DNA of 64,000 nucleotides from Kerstersia gyiorum (GTDB lineage Bacteria > Pseudomonadota > Gammaproteobacteria > Burkholderiales > Burkholderiaceae_B): the NCBI RefSeq assembly GCF_004216755.1, contig NZ_SGWZ01000001.1:1054001-1118000 (forward strand), read 5' to 3'. Of this stretch, positions 27,898 through 36,775 are shown in pieces. Made by a program: the position numbers and the translations under genes. The notes under the pieces are model-generated. The model made no database searches, had not been told where the DNA came from, and saw only the letters and a list, made by a program, of their open reading frames with translations. Every line of letters starts with the position of its first letter. The stretch's first letter is position 1.

Positions 27898-28754
27898 CGC
27901 AGGGCTTGCAGGACTGCCGCAGTTTCTGCATCCGGCAGGCCGTCGCTGCGCGCCGGTCGATAGTGCATCTGGAACGCAGCAATGGTTTTTATCGTTGCTT
28001 CGTCGAAGTTGCCGGTGCGTTCGATACCGTAGCCGACGCGGGCCAGGTTTTCCTGGAACCAGGCGGCATCGGGTACGCCCTTGGCTTCGAAGGCCAGGCG
28101 GAAATCGGCGGCCAGCGCTTCGTCGTACCAGCGGCCCAGGCCGGCTGCGGCCAGGCGCTTCCAGGGAAAGAGAGGGCCGGGGTCCTGTTTGCGGGTAGGG
28201 GCGATATCACTGTGGGCCACGATGTTTCGTGGCTCGACGCCGTGGCGCTGGGCAATGTCCTGGACCAGCGCGATGATGGCCTGGATCTGGGCTTCATTGA
28301 AAGGGTGGAGCCAGGCACGGCCGCCGCGGCCGTCGTCGACCCATCCGGGATTGACGATTTCTATGCCGATGGAGCTGGCATTCAGCCAGGTATAGCCGTA
28401 CCAGCTGCTGGGGCCCGCATGCCAGGCGGCACGGTTTTCGTCCACCAGGGCATAGACCTTGCCCGGCAGCTCGTCGCTGACCAGATAGTGGCTGCTGACC
28501 TTGCCCTGGCTCAGCAGTTGCAGCGAACGGGCGCGGTCGGAAGCGGTGTAGTGCAGCACGATGAAGCGCACGCGGCTGCTCTGGCTGGCAGCCTGCAGGC
28601 TGTCGTCCAGCGTGTAGGGCCGTGATGGCGCCGTCGCGCAGCCTGCCAGCGCCAGTGCGCAGAGCAATCCCGCTAGGCCATGGTGGCGCAGGCGCAGCCA
28701 TGGAAGGATGCGGGCTTGCGGGGCGGAAAGGCGGAGGCTGCGCATGAGGGTCAT
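27894..28754 (-). CDS. amiD: N-acetylmuramoyl-L-alanine amidase lipoprotein (AmiD-like)
   Basis: 286-residue envelope lipoprotein that should cleave the amide bond between muramic acid and the stem peptide. The lipobox is LALAGC. The amidase_2 (PGRP/AmpD) fold shows zinc ligands in FIVLHYTAS and VAHSDIAPTRKQDPG plus the AWHAG segment. A C-terminal peptidoglycan-binding domain (FQENLARVGYGIERTG to the end) is present. AmiD of E. coli has this domain order. ATG 28754 overlaps the stop of the upstream methyltransferase (ATGA), supporting this start and co-transcription. Confidence 0.9.
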   Translation of the reverse strand: MTLMRSLRLSAPQARILPWLRLRHHGLAGLLCALALAGCATAPSRPYTLDDSLQAASQSSRVRFIVLHYTASDRARSLQLLSQGKVSSHYLVSDELPGKVYALVDENRAAWHAGPSSWYGYTWLNASSIGIEIVNPGWVDDGRGGRAWLHPFNEAQIQAIIALVQDIAQRHGVEPRNIVAHSDIAPTRKQDPGPLFPWKRLAAAGLGRWYDEALAADFRLAFEAKGVPDAAWFQENLARVGYGIERTGNFDEATIKTIAAFQMHYRPARSDGLPDAETAAVLQALR

Positions 28755-29476
28755 TTTCCGTGGGCCAGGAAAAGGAACAGGGTCGGGTGCTTGCCCAGCT
28801 CGGGCGGCGGGTTCTTGCGCCATTCGGCGATGGTGCGCGTGCACACCCATTCATCGCCGGTGGTCAGGGCGCGGGCCAGGCACAGCCGGGTGTCGGGTCT
28901 CAGGGTTTGCAGCAGCGCATCCACCATGGCGGCATTGCGGTACGGTGTTTCAATGAAGAGCTGTGTTTGTGACAGTTGGGCCGAGGTGCGTTCCCATTGT
29001 TGCAGCGAGCGTGCGCGCGAGGGGGCGTCCTTGGGAGGATAGCCATGAAAAACGAATTGCTGGCCATTCAACCCGCTGGCCATCAGGCCGAGCAGCAGCG
29101 AGGAAGGGCCGACCCAGGGGCGCACCCTGAGACCCAGCTCATGGGCCACGCGGGCGGCATTGGCGCCAGGGTCGGCCACGGCCGGGCAGCCGGCTTCCGA
29201 TACCAGCCCGATTTCGCCGCCGGCCTGGAAGGGCTTGAGCCAGCGAGTGATGGTTGCCGCGTCGGTCGAGGCGTCGATGGCGTGTATCGTGATGTCGCGC
29301 AAGGGTTTTTCCGCGCCGACCAGTTTCAGGAAGGCGCGGGCGGTCTTGGCGTTCTCGGCGATATAGGTATCCAGGCGCGCCGCCAGCGCGCGCGTGTCTT
29401 CGGGCAGCCAGGCGGACAGGGGGGCATCTTCGCCCAGGCCGACCGGAATCAGGTGCAGGGTGCCGCTGGTGTTCAT
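28751..29476 (-). CDS. SAM-dependent methyltransferase, tetrapyrrole methylase/RsmI-like family
   Basis: 241-residue protein with tetrapyrrole methylase-type motifs: GEIGLVSEAGCPAVADPG, LRVRPWVGPSSLLLGLMASGLNGQQFVFHGYPP and ETPYRNAAMVDALL. These resemble RsmI (16S rRNA 2'-O-methyltransferase) but the protein is shorter, and such paralogues are often annotated only as SAM-dependent methyltransferases. It overlaps both neighbours by four bases (Maf upstream, amidase downstream). Target unknown. Confidence 0.85.
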   Translation of the reverse strand: MNTSGTLHLIPVGLGEDAPLSAWLPEDTRALAARLDTYIAENAKTARAFLKLVGAEKPLRDITIHAIDASTDAATITRWLKPFQAGGEIGLVSEAGCPAVADPGANAARVAHELGLRVRPWVGPSSLLLGLMASGLNGQQFVFHGYPPKDAPSRARSLQQWERTSAQLSQTQLFIETPYRNAAMVDALLQTLRPDTRLCLARALTTGDEWVCTRTIAEWRKNPPPELGKHPTLFLFLAHGK

Positions 29477-30090
29477 GCCGCGGCTCCCTGAGTGGCCGAC
29501 AGGCCGAAGTGCCGCAGCATGCGGCTGAGCGCGATAAGCGGCAGGCCGATGATTGCCGTGGGGTCGTCGCTGCGCATGCGTTCCATCAGCGTAATGCCCA
29601 GGCTTTCCGCCTTGGCGCTGCCGGCTGTATCAAACGGCTGGTCAGCGAGCAGGTAAGCGGTGATTTCCGCATCGTCCAGCTGACGGAAATGGCACTCGGT
29701 GATGATGTCGTCGTGCAGGACGGTATGGCCGTCGGTCACCGCCAGTGCGGAATGAAAGGTAACGATTTGCCCGGACAGGCGGCGCAACTGTTCCAGCGCC
29801 TTGTCGAAACTGCCGGGTTTGCCGATGGGGTCGTTGCCCAGTGTTGCAACCTGGTCCGAGCCGATGACAATGCTGCCGGGCCGCTGGCGCGCCACCGCCT
29901 GGGCCTTGGCGATGGACAGGCGCAGGGCCAGCGCGGCCGGCATTTCGCCGGGCTGTGGCGTTTCGTCCACATCGGGTGAAATGCTTTCGAAAGGCAGGGC
30001 AAGCCGTTCCAGCATGCCCCGGCGATAGCGGGACGACGAGGCGAGGATCAGCTGCGGATGGGGAGAAGAGGCTGGCAGGGAGGAGGGCAT
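29473..30090 (-). CDS. Maf family nucleotide pyrophosphatase (YceF-type)
   Basis: 205-residue Maf/Ham1-fold protein. The N-terminal ILASSSRYRRGMLERL and IVIGSDQVA are typical. YceF-type Maf proteins hydrolyse modified nucleotides such as 7-methyl-GTP. The position next to the divergent yceD-rpmF-plsX block is the classical location of yceF in proteobacteria and supports the subgroup. It is first in a three-gene minus-strand unit with the methyltransferase and the amidase. Confidence 0.9.
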   Translation of the reverse strand: MPSSLPASSPHPQLILASSSRYRRGMLERLALPFESISPDVDETPQPGEMPAALALRLSIAKAQAVARQRPGSIVIGSDQVATLGNDPIGKPGSFDKALEQLRRLSGQIVTFHSALAVTDGHTVLHDDIITECHFRQLDDAEITAYLLADQPFDTAGSAKAESLGITLMERMRSDDPTAIIGLPLIALSRMLRHFGLSATQGAAA

Positions 30091-30104
30091 ATGCGAGTCT
30101 GGAA

Positions 30105-30134
30105 TTGACGGTCAATCTGCAATCACGGTATTAT
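30105..30134 (+). promoter_or_regulatory. Sigma-70 promoter for yceD-rpmF-plsX-fab operon
   Basis: TTGACG (30105-30110), an 18-base spacer and TATTAT (30129-30134). Transcription would start near 30141, giving about 180 nt of leader before yceD. Confidence 0.6.
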
Positions 30135-30320
30135 CGCCCGTTTCGCTATGTTTTGTTCCGTAGCGGCGTTCCGCTTTGCCGGGGGTTTTACCGATTCCGG
30201 TGATGCCGGAGGTTCGGCCGGGGGCGTCTTTTTTGTGCGCCAGCCGAGATCCTGACGGGGCAAGCGTAACAGGCAGGCGGCGGATCAAGCAGGTAGCGCA
30301 TTCGCTTCGAGGGGCTGGAC

Positions 30321-30860
30321 ATGGGTGCTGTCGTCGATATTTTCGCGTTTGTGCGTACACGCCGCCAGACCCGGGGCGAGCAGCCCCTGGCGCGCTTCAC
30401 GCGCCTGGTGTCGGATTTGCCGGAACAGCCCCAGGGCGAGGCCGGCATGGTGCGCTGGCAGGCTGAAGGTGTTGCCGGCCGCCACGGTGAGTCGTTGCTA
30501 CGCCTACGGGCGCAGGCGCAGCCTGTCGTGATGTGCCAACGCTGTTTGGTGCCGTTTGTTTGGCCGGTCGATGTCGATACGCTGTTGCAGCCTGTCGCCG
30601 ACGAGGCCCGGCTTGAAGGTGACGCCGAGTCGGATGGTTCCGGCGATGACGGCGAAGAGGATGAGCCAGAGAAAATTTTGGGCTCGTCGCGCTTCGATCT
30701 GCTGGAGCAGGTCGAGGATGAGTTGATTTTGAGTATTCCCTACGCGCCCCGGCACGATGTCTGCCCGGACGCGTCGGCGGCGGGTGCCGGGGATGAGCAG
30801 GAAGCGCCCGCCGCAAAACGGCCTTCACCTTTCGCGGTGCTAGCCAAACTGAAAAAGTAA
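30321..30860 (+). CDS. yceD: YceD/DUF177 family protein (large subunit rRNA accumulation protein)
   Basis: 179-residue YceD-family protein. The family pairs with rpmF across bacteria and plants and is linked to accumulation of 23S rRNA. A CQRCLVPF zinc-knuckle-like pair follows VVM, an acidic stretch lies in the middle (EDEPEKIL), and the conserved PYAPRHDVC lies near the C-terminus. It starts the ribosome/fatty acid block and lies 88 bases before rpmF. Function is by family. Confidence 0.9.
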   Translation: MGAVVDIFAFVRTRRQTRGEQPLARFTRLVSDLPEQPQGEAGMVRWQAEGVAGRHGESLLRLRAQAQPVVMCQRCLVPFVWPVDVDTLLQPVADEARLEGDAESDGSGDDGEEDEPEKILGSSRFDLLEQVEDELILSIPYAPRHDVCPDASAAGAGDEQEAPAAKRPSPFAVLAKLKK

Positions 30861-30864
30861 AGTG

Positions 30865-30889
30865 CCCTTGCCGGGGTGTCCGGCGAGGG
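30865..30889 (+). other. Hairpin between yceD and rpmF
   Basis: CCCTTGCCGG and CCGGCGAGGG form a nearly perfect stem with a 5-base loop (GGTGT), one mismatch pair, directly after yceD. There is no T-run, so it may mark a processing site between the two reading frames. Confidence 0.35.
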
Positions 30890-30948
30890 ATTAGCGGTTA
30901 ATCAGGCCGGCTTGTCGTACAATCCGTTCCGTTTTCCAGGAGTCCATC

Positions 30949-31131
30949 ATGGCTGTTCAACAAAACAAAAAGAGTCCGTCCAAGCGCAACATGCACCGTT
31001 CGCATGATTTCCTCACGAATCCGCCGACGGCGATCGAGCCCAACACGGGCGAAATCCACCTGCGCCACCACATCAGCCCCAACGGCGTGTATCGTGGCCG
31101 CAAGGTGCTGAAGACCAAGAACGACGAGTAA
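30949..31131 (+). CDS. rpmF: 50S ribosomal protein L32
   Basis: 60-residue basic protein beginning MAVQQNKKSPSKRNMHRSH, with GEIHLRHHISPNGVYRGRKVL, the full bL32 pattern. The zinc-binding cysteine pairs of some L32 forms are absent, so this is the C-minus type. AGGAG precedes the start. It lies between yceD and plsX as in most proteobacteria. Confidence 0.97.
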   Translation: MAVQQNKKSPSKRNMHRSHDFLTNPPTAIEPNTGEIHLRHHISPNGVYRGRKVLKTKNDE

Positions 31132-31161
31132 TTGACGGTCTGCGGTCTGATGCAAAAACAC

Positions 31162-31182
31162 GCCCGGCGATACTCGCCGGGC
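31162..31182 (+). other. Hairpin between rpmF and plsX
   Basis: GCCCGGCGA-TAC-TCGCCGGGC is a perfect 9-bp stem with a 3-base loop, 31 bases after rpmF. It is followed by TGTCGAAC rather than Ts, so it probably attenuates or protects the 3' end of the abundant rpmF message. Confidence 0.5.
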
Positions 31183-31205
31183 TGTCGAACAAATAGCTGG
31201 CGATT

Positions 31206-32249
31206 GTGATACGCATCGCGATAGATTGCATGGGTGGCGATTTCGGCCTGCCCGTCACGGTACCGTCTGCGCTGGATTTTGCCAGCAGGTTCGCTGATGT
31301 CCATTTGCTGCTGGTCGGGCAGCCTGACGCCGTATCTGCTGCATTGGCGGCTGATGCGCGTTCGCGCGTGCTCGCCGACAGGGTGGAAGTCGTGCCTGCC
31401 ACGGAAGTCGTGGCGATGGACGATCCCGTCGAAGTGGCTTTGCGCCGCAAAAAAGACTCCTCCATGCGCGTGGCCGCCCAGGCTGTCAAGGATGGGCGGG
31501 CGGATGCCTGTGTGTCCGCCGGCAATACCGGCGCCTGGATGGCGATTACGCGCTATGTGCTGAAAACCCTGGACGGCATTGACCGGCCAGCGATCGCGAC
31601 GTCCATTCCCAACCAGTTGGGTGGGGCGACGATCATGCTGGACCTGGGCGCCAACGTCGACTGTTCCGCCGAGCACCTGCTGCAATTCGGCATCATGGGT
31701 GCCGCCCTGGCACAGGGGCGCGATGCGTCTGCACGTCCTAGCGTGGGCTTGCTGAACATCGGCGAGGAAATCATCAAGGGTAATGATGTCGTGAAGCACG
31801 CCGCCGTGCTGCTGCGCGACAGCCCGCTGAATTTCTACGGCAATGTCGAAGGCAATGACATCTTCAAGGGCACGGTGGACGTCGTGGTCTGCGATGGCTT
31901 TGTCGGCAATGCCGTGCTCAAGGCCATGGAAGGCATTGCCAAGATGCTGGGCAGCATGATCCGCGAGGAATTCCAGCGCAATGCCTATTCCATGATGTCG
32001 GGAATGATCGCCAAGCCGGTGCTCAATCGCTTCAAGGATAGGATGGATCATCGTCATTACAATGGCGCAGCATTGCTGGGCTTGCGGGGCGTGGTCATCA
32101 AAAGCCACGGCTCGGCAGATAGCTATGCTTTCGGCTTTGCGCTGCAGCGCGCGCGCGACGCGGTCGCGAAAGGCGTGCTGGAACGTACCGCATCCTATAT
32201 TGCGCAGATGACGCAGCAGGGTGGCGAGTCCCTGGAAACGCCTACTTAA
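31206..32249 (+). CDS. plsX: Phosphate acyltransferase PlsX
   Basis: 347 residues from a GTG start. Converts acyl-ACP to acyl phosphate for phospholipid synthesis at the inner face of the membrane. Family features are IRIAIDCMGGDFG at the N-terminus, the central DACVSAGNTGAWMAI and NIGEEIIKGND. It is 10 bases ahead of fabH in the standard plsX-fabH-fabD-fabG order. Confidence 0.96.
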   Translation: MIRIAIDCMGGDFGLPVTVPSALDFASRFADVHLLLVGQPDAVSAALAADARSRVLADRVEVVPATEVVAMDDPVEVALRRKKDSSMRVAAQAVKDGRADACVSAGNTGAWMAITRYVLKTLDGIDRPAIATSIPNQLGGATIMLDLGANVDCSAEHLLQFGIMGAALAQGRDASARPSVGLLNIGEEIIKGNDVVKHAAVLLRDSPLNFYGNVEGNDIFKGTVDVVVCDGFVGNAVLKAMEGIAKMLGSMIREEFQRNAYSMMSGMIAKPVLNRFKDRMDHRHYNGAALLGLRGVVIKSHGSADSYAFGFALQRARDAVAKGVLERTASYIAQMTQQGGESLETPT

Positions 32250-32259
32250 TGGAAAAGCT

Positions 32260-33234
32260 ATGCAATATGCCGTGATCGCCGGGACGGGCAGTTTCCTGCC
32301 GCCGCGCAGTGTTTCCAACGATGAGCTGGCCGCCGACCTGGCTGCACGCGGCGTGGAAACCTCCGATGAGTGGATTGTGACGCGTACAGGCATACGCCAG
32401 CGTCACCTGGCCGAACGCGGCGTGCGCACCAGCGAGCTGGCGACGCGCGCGGCATTTGCTGCGCTGGAGAATGCCGGCGCCAAGGCGGAAGAGGTCGATC
32501 TCATCATTCTGGCGACCTCCACCCCGGATTTCGTTTTTCCCAGCACCGCTTGCCTGGTTCAGGCCAATATCGGTGCGGCCAACGCCGCCGCCTTTGATGT
32601 GCAGGCGGTCTGCAGTGGTTTCGTGTACGCACTGAGCACGGCGGATGCCTTCATCCGCGCGGGCCGTGCGCGTTGCGCGCTGGTCATCGGTGCTGAGGTG
32701 TTTTCCAGCATCCTTGACTGGAGCGATCGTGGCACTTGCGTGCTGTTTGGCGACGGCGCCGGTGCTGTCGTGCTGCGTGCGGCCGAACAGCCTGGCGTGC
32801 TGGCCGCCCACCTGCAGGCCGATGGTTCGCAGAGCAAGATTCTGTGCGCGGCGGGTAACGTCGCCTATGGTGAAGTCTTTGGCGATCCCTTCCTGCGCAT
32901 GGACGGGCAGGCGGTATTCAAGCAGGCCGTCACGCTGCTGGACCGTTCCGCACGTATCGTCTGCGAGCAGGCTGGCATCAGCCTTGCCGATATCGACTGG
33001 ATGGTGCCGCACCAGGCCAATGTCCGCATCCTGACCATGCTGGCGCGCAAACTGGGCGTGCCGCTGGAACGGGTGGTCGTGACGCTGGACAAGCACGCCA
33101 ATACCTCTGCCGCCAGCGTGCCGCTGGCCCTGGATACCGCGCGCCGCGATGGCCGCATCCAGCCTGGCCAGCATGTGCTGCTGCAAGGCGTGGGTGGCGG
33201 TTTCACCTGGGGCTCGGTGCTGGTGCGCATGTAA
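32260..33234 (+). CDS. fabH: Beta-ketoacyl-ACP synthase III
   Basis: 324-residue condensing enzyme that starts fatty acid synthesis from acetyl-CoA and malonyl-ACP. The catalytic triad is C118 (VQAVCSGF), H251 (VPHQAN) and N281 (KHANTSAAS). The start ATG 32260 (MQYAVIAGTG) is chosen over an in-frame 32221 that overlaps plsX. Confidence 0.97.
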   Translation: MQYAVIAGTGSFLPPRSVSNDELAADLAARGVETSDEWIVTRTGIRQRHLAERGVRTSELATRAAFAALENAGAKAEEVDLIILATSTPDFVFPSTACLVQANIGAANAAAFDVQAVCSGFVYALSTADAFIRAGRARCALVIGAEVFSSILDWSDRGTCVLFGDGAGAVVLRAAEQPGVLAAHLQADGSQSKILCAAGNVAYGEVFGDPFLRMDGQAVFKQAVTLLDRSARIVCEQAGISLADIDWMVPHQANVRILTMLARKLGVPLERVVVTLDKHANTSAASVPLALDTARRDGRIQPGQHVLLQGVGGGFTWGSVLVRM

Positions 33235-33269
33235 TTGCCCCCAGACATCATCAAACAGGAGACGCATTG

Positions 33270-34205
33270 ATGAAACTCGCGTTCGTCTTTCCGGGCCAGG
33301 GCTCGCAATCAGTAGGCATGCTCGATGCCTGGGCCGGGCAGGCCGATGTGGCTGCCGTGCTCGCCGAAGCCAATGCCGCGTTGGGTGAAGACCTGGCCGC
33401 GCTGATCGCCCAGGGGCCTGCGGAGCAACTCAACCTGACGACCAATACCCAGCCCGCCATGCTGGTGGCTGCTGTTGCAGCCTGCCGCGCCTGGCGCGCG
33501 GCGGGTGGCGCGCAGGGCGCCGTGATGGCAGGCCATAGCCTGGGCGAGTATTCTGCGCTGGTCGCGGCGGGCGCTCTGTCGCTGGCCGATGCCGTGCCGC
33601 TGGTGCGTGTGCGCGCCAATGCCATGCAGCAGGCCGTGCCGGTGGGCGAGGGCGGCATGGCCGCCATCCTCGGCCTGGACGACGATACCGTGCGTGCCGT
33701 CTGCCGTGACGCAGCCCAGGGCGAAGTGGTCGAAGCCGTGAATTTCAATGCGCCTGCGCAAGTCGTGATCGCTGGCCACAAAGGCGCGGTCGAGCGTGCC
33801 TGCGCGGGTGCCAAGGCAGCTGGCGCCAAGCGTGCGCTGCCATTGCCGGTCTCTGCACCGTTCCATTCCAGCTTGTTGCGCCCGGCCGCCGACGTGCTGG
33901 CGCAGGCGCTGGCGGGCGTAGCGGTCAATGCACCCGAAGTGCCTGTCATCAATAACGTCGATGTGGCCGTGGAAACGTCCCCGGACGCCATCCGCGACGC
34001 GCTGGTACGCCAGGCCTGGCATCCGGTGCGCTGGGTGGAAACGATCCAGGCCTTCCGCGCCCAGGGCGTGACCCATATCGTCGAATTCGGGCCGGGCAAG
34101 GTACTGACCGGCCTGGTGCGCCGCATCGAACCGGAAATCACTGCCCTGTCGGTAGCTGACCCTGCCTCGCTGGAAGCGGCCCTGGCCGCGCTGGCAGGCG
34201 CCTGA
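33270..34205 (+). CDS. fabD: Malonyl-CoA:ACP transacylase
   Basis: 311-residue enzyme moving malonyl from CoA to ACP. The nucleophile S90 is in AGHSLGEYSAL and the histidine partner in SAPFHSSLL; the N-terminal FVFPGQGSQ is typical. ATG 33270 follows CAGGAGACG. It is 18 bases upstream of fabG. Confidence 0.97.
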   Translation: MKLAFVFPGQGSQSVGMLDAWAGQADVAAVLAEANAALGEDLAALIAQGPAEQLNLTTNTQPAMLVAAVAACRAWRAAGGAQGAVMAGHSLGEYSALVAAGALSLADAVPLVRVRANAMQQAVPVGEGGMAAILGLDDDTVRAVCRDAAQGEVVEAVNFNAPAQVVIAGHKGAVERACAGAKAAGAKRALPLPVSAPFHSSLLRPAADVLAQALAGVAVNAPEVPVINNVDVAVETSPDAIRDALVRQAWHPVRWVETIQAFRAQGVTHIVEFGPGKVLTGLVRRIEPEITALSVADPASLEAALAALAGA

Positions 34206-34223
34206 GGATCAAGGAACGAATTT

Positions 34224-34958
34224 ATGGAACTGCAGGACAAGATTGCACTGGTGACGGGGGCTTCCCGTGGTATCGGCCGCGCCGTGGCGCTGGAGCTGGC
34301 GGCACGCGGGGCGACGGTCATTGGTACGGCGACTTCCGAATCGGGCGCGCAGGACATCAGCGCAGCGCTGGCCGCCCAGGGCGGCCGCGGCGTGGTGCTC
34401 AATGTCAATGACCCCGCCGCCTGCACGGCGCTGGTCGACGAACTGGCGGCCCAGGGCGGCCCGCACATCCTGATCAACAACGCGGGCATTACCCGCGACA
34501 TGCTGGCCATGCGCATGAAGGACGAAGATTGGGATGCCGTGCTGGCAACCAATCTCACCGCTGTGTTCCGCATGTCGCGCGCTGTCATGCGCCCCATGAT
34601 GAAGGCCCGCTGGGGCCGTATCATCAACATCACGTCGGTCGTTGGCGCCAGCGGCAATGCCGGTCAGGCCAACTATGCCGCCGCCAAGGCTGGTGTTGCC
34701 GGCATGGCCCGGGCGCTGGCCCGCGAGCTGGGCAGCCGTGGAATCACGGTAAACTGCGTTGCGCCGGGTTTCATCGAAACTGACATGACGCGTGCGCTGG
34801 GCGAAAATCAGACCAGCGCGCTGTTGTCACAGATTCCCCTGGGCCGCCTCGGCGATCCGGCGGATATCGCTCATGCGGTGGCCTTCCTGGCCGGACCGCA
34901 GGCAGGTTACATTACGGGCAGCACGCTGCACGTGAACGGTGGCATGTATATGCAGTAA
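34224..34958 (+). CDS. fabG: 3-oxoacyl-ACP reductase
   Basis: 244-residue SDR enzyme reducing 3-oxoacyl-ACP with NADPH. Motifs are TGASRGIG (11-18), NNAG, S138, Y151 and K155 (NYAAAKAG). The ending YITGSTLHVNGGMYM is characteristic of FabG. It is followed by a separate promoter for acpP. Confidence 0.96.
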   Translation: MELQDKIALVTGASRGIGRAVALELAARGATVIGTATSESGAQDISAALAAQGGRGVVLNVNDPAACTALVDELAAQGGPHILINNAGITRDMLAMRMKDEDWDAVLATNLTAVFRMSRAVMRPMMKARWGRIINITSVVGASGNAGQANYAAAKAGVAGMARALARELGSRGITVNCVAPGFIETDMTRALGENQTSALLSQIPLGRLGDPADIAHAVAFLAGPQAGYITGSTLHVNGGMYMQ

Positions 34959-35080
34959 TGCCGCTGTGCCAGCCGCCTGGCGGCCCTGAAACAGGGCCGC
35001 GGAAGGCTGGTGCTTTTCAGAGGCGTACGCCGCGCAGCGGGCAATTGCGCGTGTACATGTTTTTTTTGTCACGGCCGGTG

Positions 35081-35108
35081 TTTGAAAATTTTCACGCTTG
35101 GCTATAAT
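35081..35108 (+). promoter_or_regulatory. Promoter for acpP
   Basis: TTTGAA (35081-35086), 16 bases, then a perfect TATAAT (35103-35108), giving a leader of about 25 nt. It would allow the abundant acyl carrier protein to be made separately from the upstream fab genes. Confidence 0.65.
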
Positions 35109-35139
35109 TCGCGGGATTTTTCCCCATTTGGAGATCTGC

Positions 35140-35379
35140 ATGGAAAGCATCGAACAGCGCGTCAAGAAGATCGTCGCTGAACAACTTGGCGTCAACGAAG
35201 CCGAGGTCAAGAACGAATCTTCCTTCCTTGACGACCTCGGTGCCGATTCGCTCGACATGGTCGAATTGGTCATGGCGCTGGAAGACGAATTCGAAACCGA
35301 GATCCCCGACGAAGAGGCGGAGAAGATCACCAACGTTCAGCAAGCCATCGACTACGTCAGCGCTAACCTGAAGTCGTAA
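35140..35379 (+). CDS. acpP: Acyl carrier protein
   Basis: 79-residue acidic carrier of growing fatty acids. The phosphopantetheine attachment site is S37 in DDLGADSLDMVELV. TTTGGAGATCTGC before ATG 35140 gives the ribosome site and rules out an in-frame start at 35098. It lies between fabG and fabF. Confidence 0.98.
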   Translation: MESIEQRVKKIVAEQLGVNEAEVKNESSFLDDLGADSLDMVELVMALEDEFETEIPDEEAEKITNVQQAIDYVSANLKS

Positions 35380-35401
35380 TTCTTGTTGTCTGTTCTAGGT
35401 A

Positions 35402-35424
35402 ACGGGCGCGCCTGGCGCGCCCGT
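35402..35424 (+). terminator. Hairpin between acpP and fabF
   Basis: ACGGGCGCG-CCTGG-CGCGCCCGT forms a perfect 9-bp GC-rich stem 22 bases after acpP. The T-run of a classical terminator is missing, so it is more likely a partial terminator or 3'-end stabiliser that keeps acpP mRNA above fabF mRNA. Confidence 0.5.
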
Positions 35425-35541
35425 CCGTCAGGCGGTTACTGAAGACTAGCGACGTATTCCGATCGACCGGTCATCCTGGCTGATACGGCATTTGTCGTGG
35501 TCTGCAGGCCGCCTTTTCTTTGTCTGTTTTAGGAGTCACCC

Positions 35542-36771
35542 GTGAAGCGACGTGTCGTGATTACAGGCCTGGGTATCGTCAGCCCCGTCGGCAACGACAT
35601 CGCTACGGCATGGGACAACATCGTCAACGGACGGTCCGGGATCGGGCGCATTACCCGCTTCGATCCGTCTGGTCTGACGGCCCAGATCGCCGGCGAAGTA
35701 AAAGATTTTGATGTCACGCAATACATTCCCTCCAAGGAAGCGCGCCAGATGGATACCTTCATCCATTACGGCGTGGCTGCAGGGGTGCAGGCGTGGCAAG
35801 ATAGCGGGCTGGAAATTACCGAAGCCAATGCAGACCGTGTCGGCGTCATCGTCGGTTCGGGTATTGGCGGCCTGCCCCGTATCGAAGAAACCCAGACGGA
35901 GTATCTGGAGCGCGGCGCGCGCCGTATCTCCCCGTTCTTCGTGCCGGCTTCGCTGATCAACCTCATTTCCGGCCAGCTGTCCATCCGTTTCGGCATGCGT
36001 GGGCCGAGCTATGCCGTGGTTTCGGCGTGTACGACCGGCCTGCACAGCATCGGCGATGCTGCCCGCCTGATCGAATACGGCGATGCCGACGTGATGCTGG
36101 CTGGGGGTGCGGAATCCACCGTGTCGCCGCTGGGCATCGGTGGCTTTGCCGCCATGCGTGCCCTGTCGCTGCGCAATGATGATCCGGCAACGGCATCGCG
36201 TCCCTGGGACCGCGACCGCGACGGTTTCGTTCTGGGCGAAGGTGCAGGCGTGCTGGTGCTGGAAGAATACGAACATGCGCGCAAGCGCGGTGCCCGTATC
36301 TACGGCGAATTCGCTGGCTATGGCATGAGTTCCGACGCGCATCACATCACTGCCCCGAACCGCGAGGGGCCGGCCCGTGGCGTGCAGAACGCGTTGCGCA
36401 ACGGCGGCATCAACGCCGAAGACGTGAGCTACGTGAATGCGCATGGTACTTCGACGCCGCTGGGCGACAAGAACGAAACCGAAGCGCTGAAACTGGCCTT
36501 TGGCGATCATGCGCACAAGCTCGTCATCAATTCCACCAAATCCATGACCGGCCACTTGCTGGGAGCGGCAGGTGGCATTGAAGCCGTGTTCACGACCCTG
36601 GCCGTCTACAACCAGGTTTCGCCTCCGACCATCAACCTGTTCAACCAGGATCCCGAATGCGATCTGGATTACTGCGCCAACCAGGCGCGTGACCTCAAGA
36701 TCGACGTGGCCCTGTCGAACTCCTTCGGTTTCGGTGGCACCAACGGCTCTATGGTTGTCCGCAAGGTCTGA
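35542..36771 (+). CDS. fabF: Beta-ketoacyl-ACP synthase II
   Basis: 409-residue condensing enzyme for chain elongation. The nucleophile is C163 in VVSACTTG, with the histidines of NAHGTSTPLGD and GHLLGAAGG completing the active site. The TTTAGGAGTCACCC ribosome site is strong. A small membrane protein gene and rpoE follow without a gap. Confidence 0.97.
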   Translation: MKRRVVITGLGIVSPVGNDIATAWDNIVNGRSGIGRITRFDPSGLTAQIAGEVKDFDVTQYIPSKEARQMDTFIHYGVAAGVQAWQDSGLEITEANADRVGVIVGSGIGGLPRIEETQTEYLERGARRISPFFVPASLINLISGQLSIRFGMRGPSYAVVSACTTGLHSIGDAARLIEYGDADVMLAGGAESTVSPLGIGGFAAMRALSLRNDDPATASRPWDRDRDGFVLGEGAGVLVLEEYEHARKRGARIYGEFAGYGMSSDAHHITAPNREGPARGVQNALRNGGINAEDVSYVNAHGTSTPLGDKNETEALKLAFGDHAHKLVINSTKSMTGHLLGAAGGIEAVFTTLAVYNQVSPPTINLFNQDPECDLDYCANQARDLKIDVALSNSFGFGGTNGSMVVRKV

Positions 36772-36775
36772 TACC

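Noticed and set aside
30957..32393. 478-codon minus-strand frame across rpmF, plsX and fabH
   Set aside because: Antisense to three conserved genes and without domain features.
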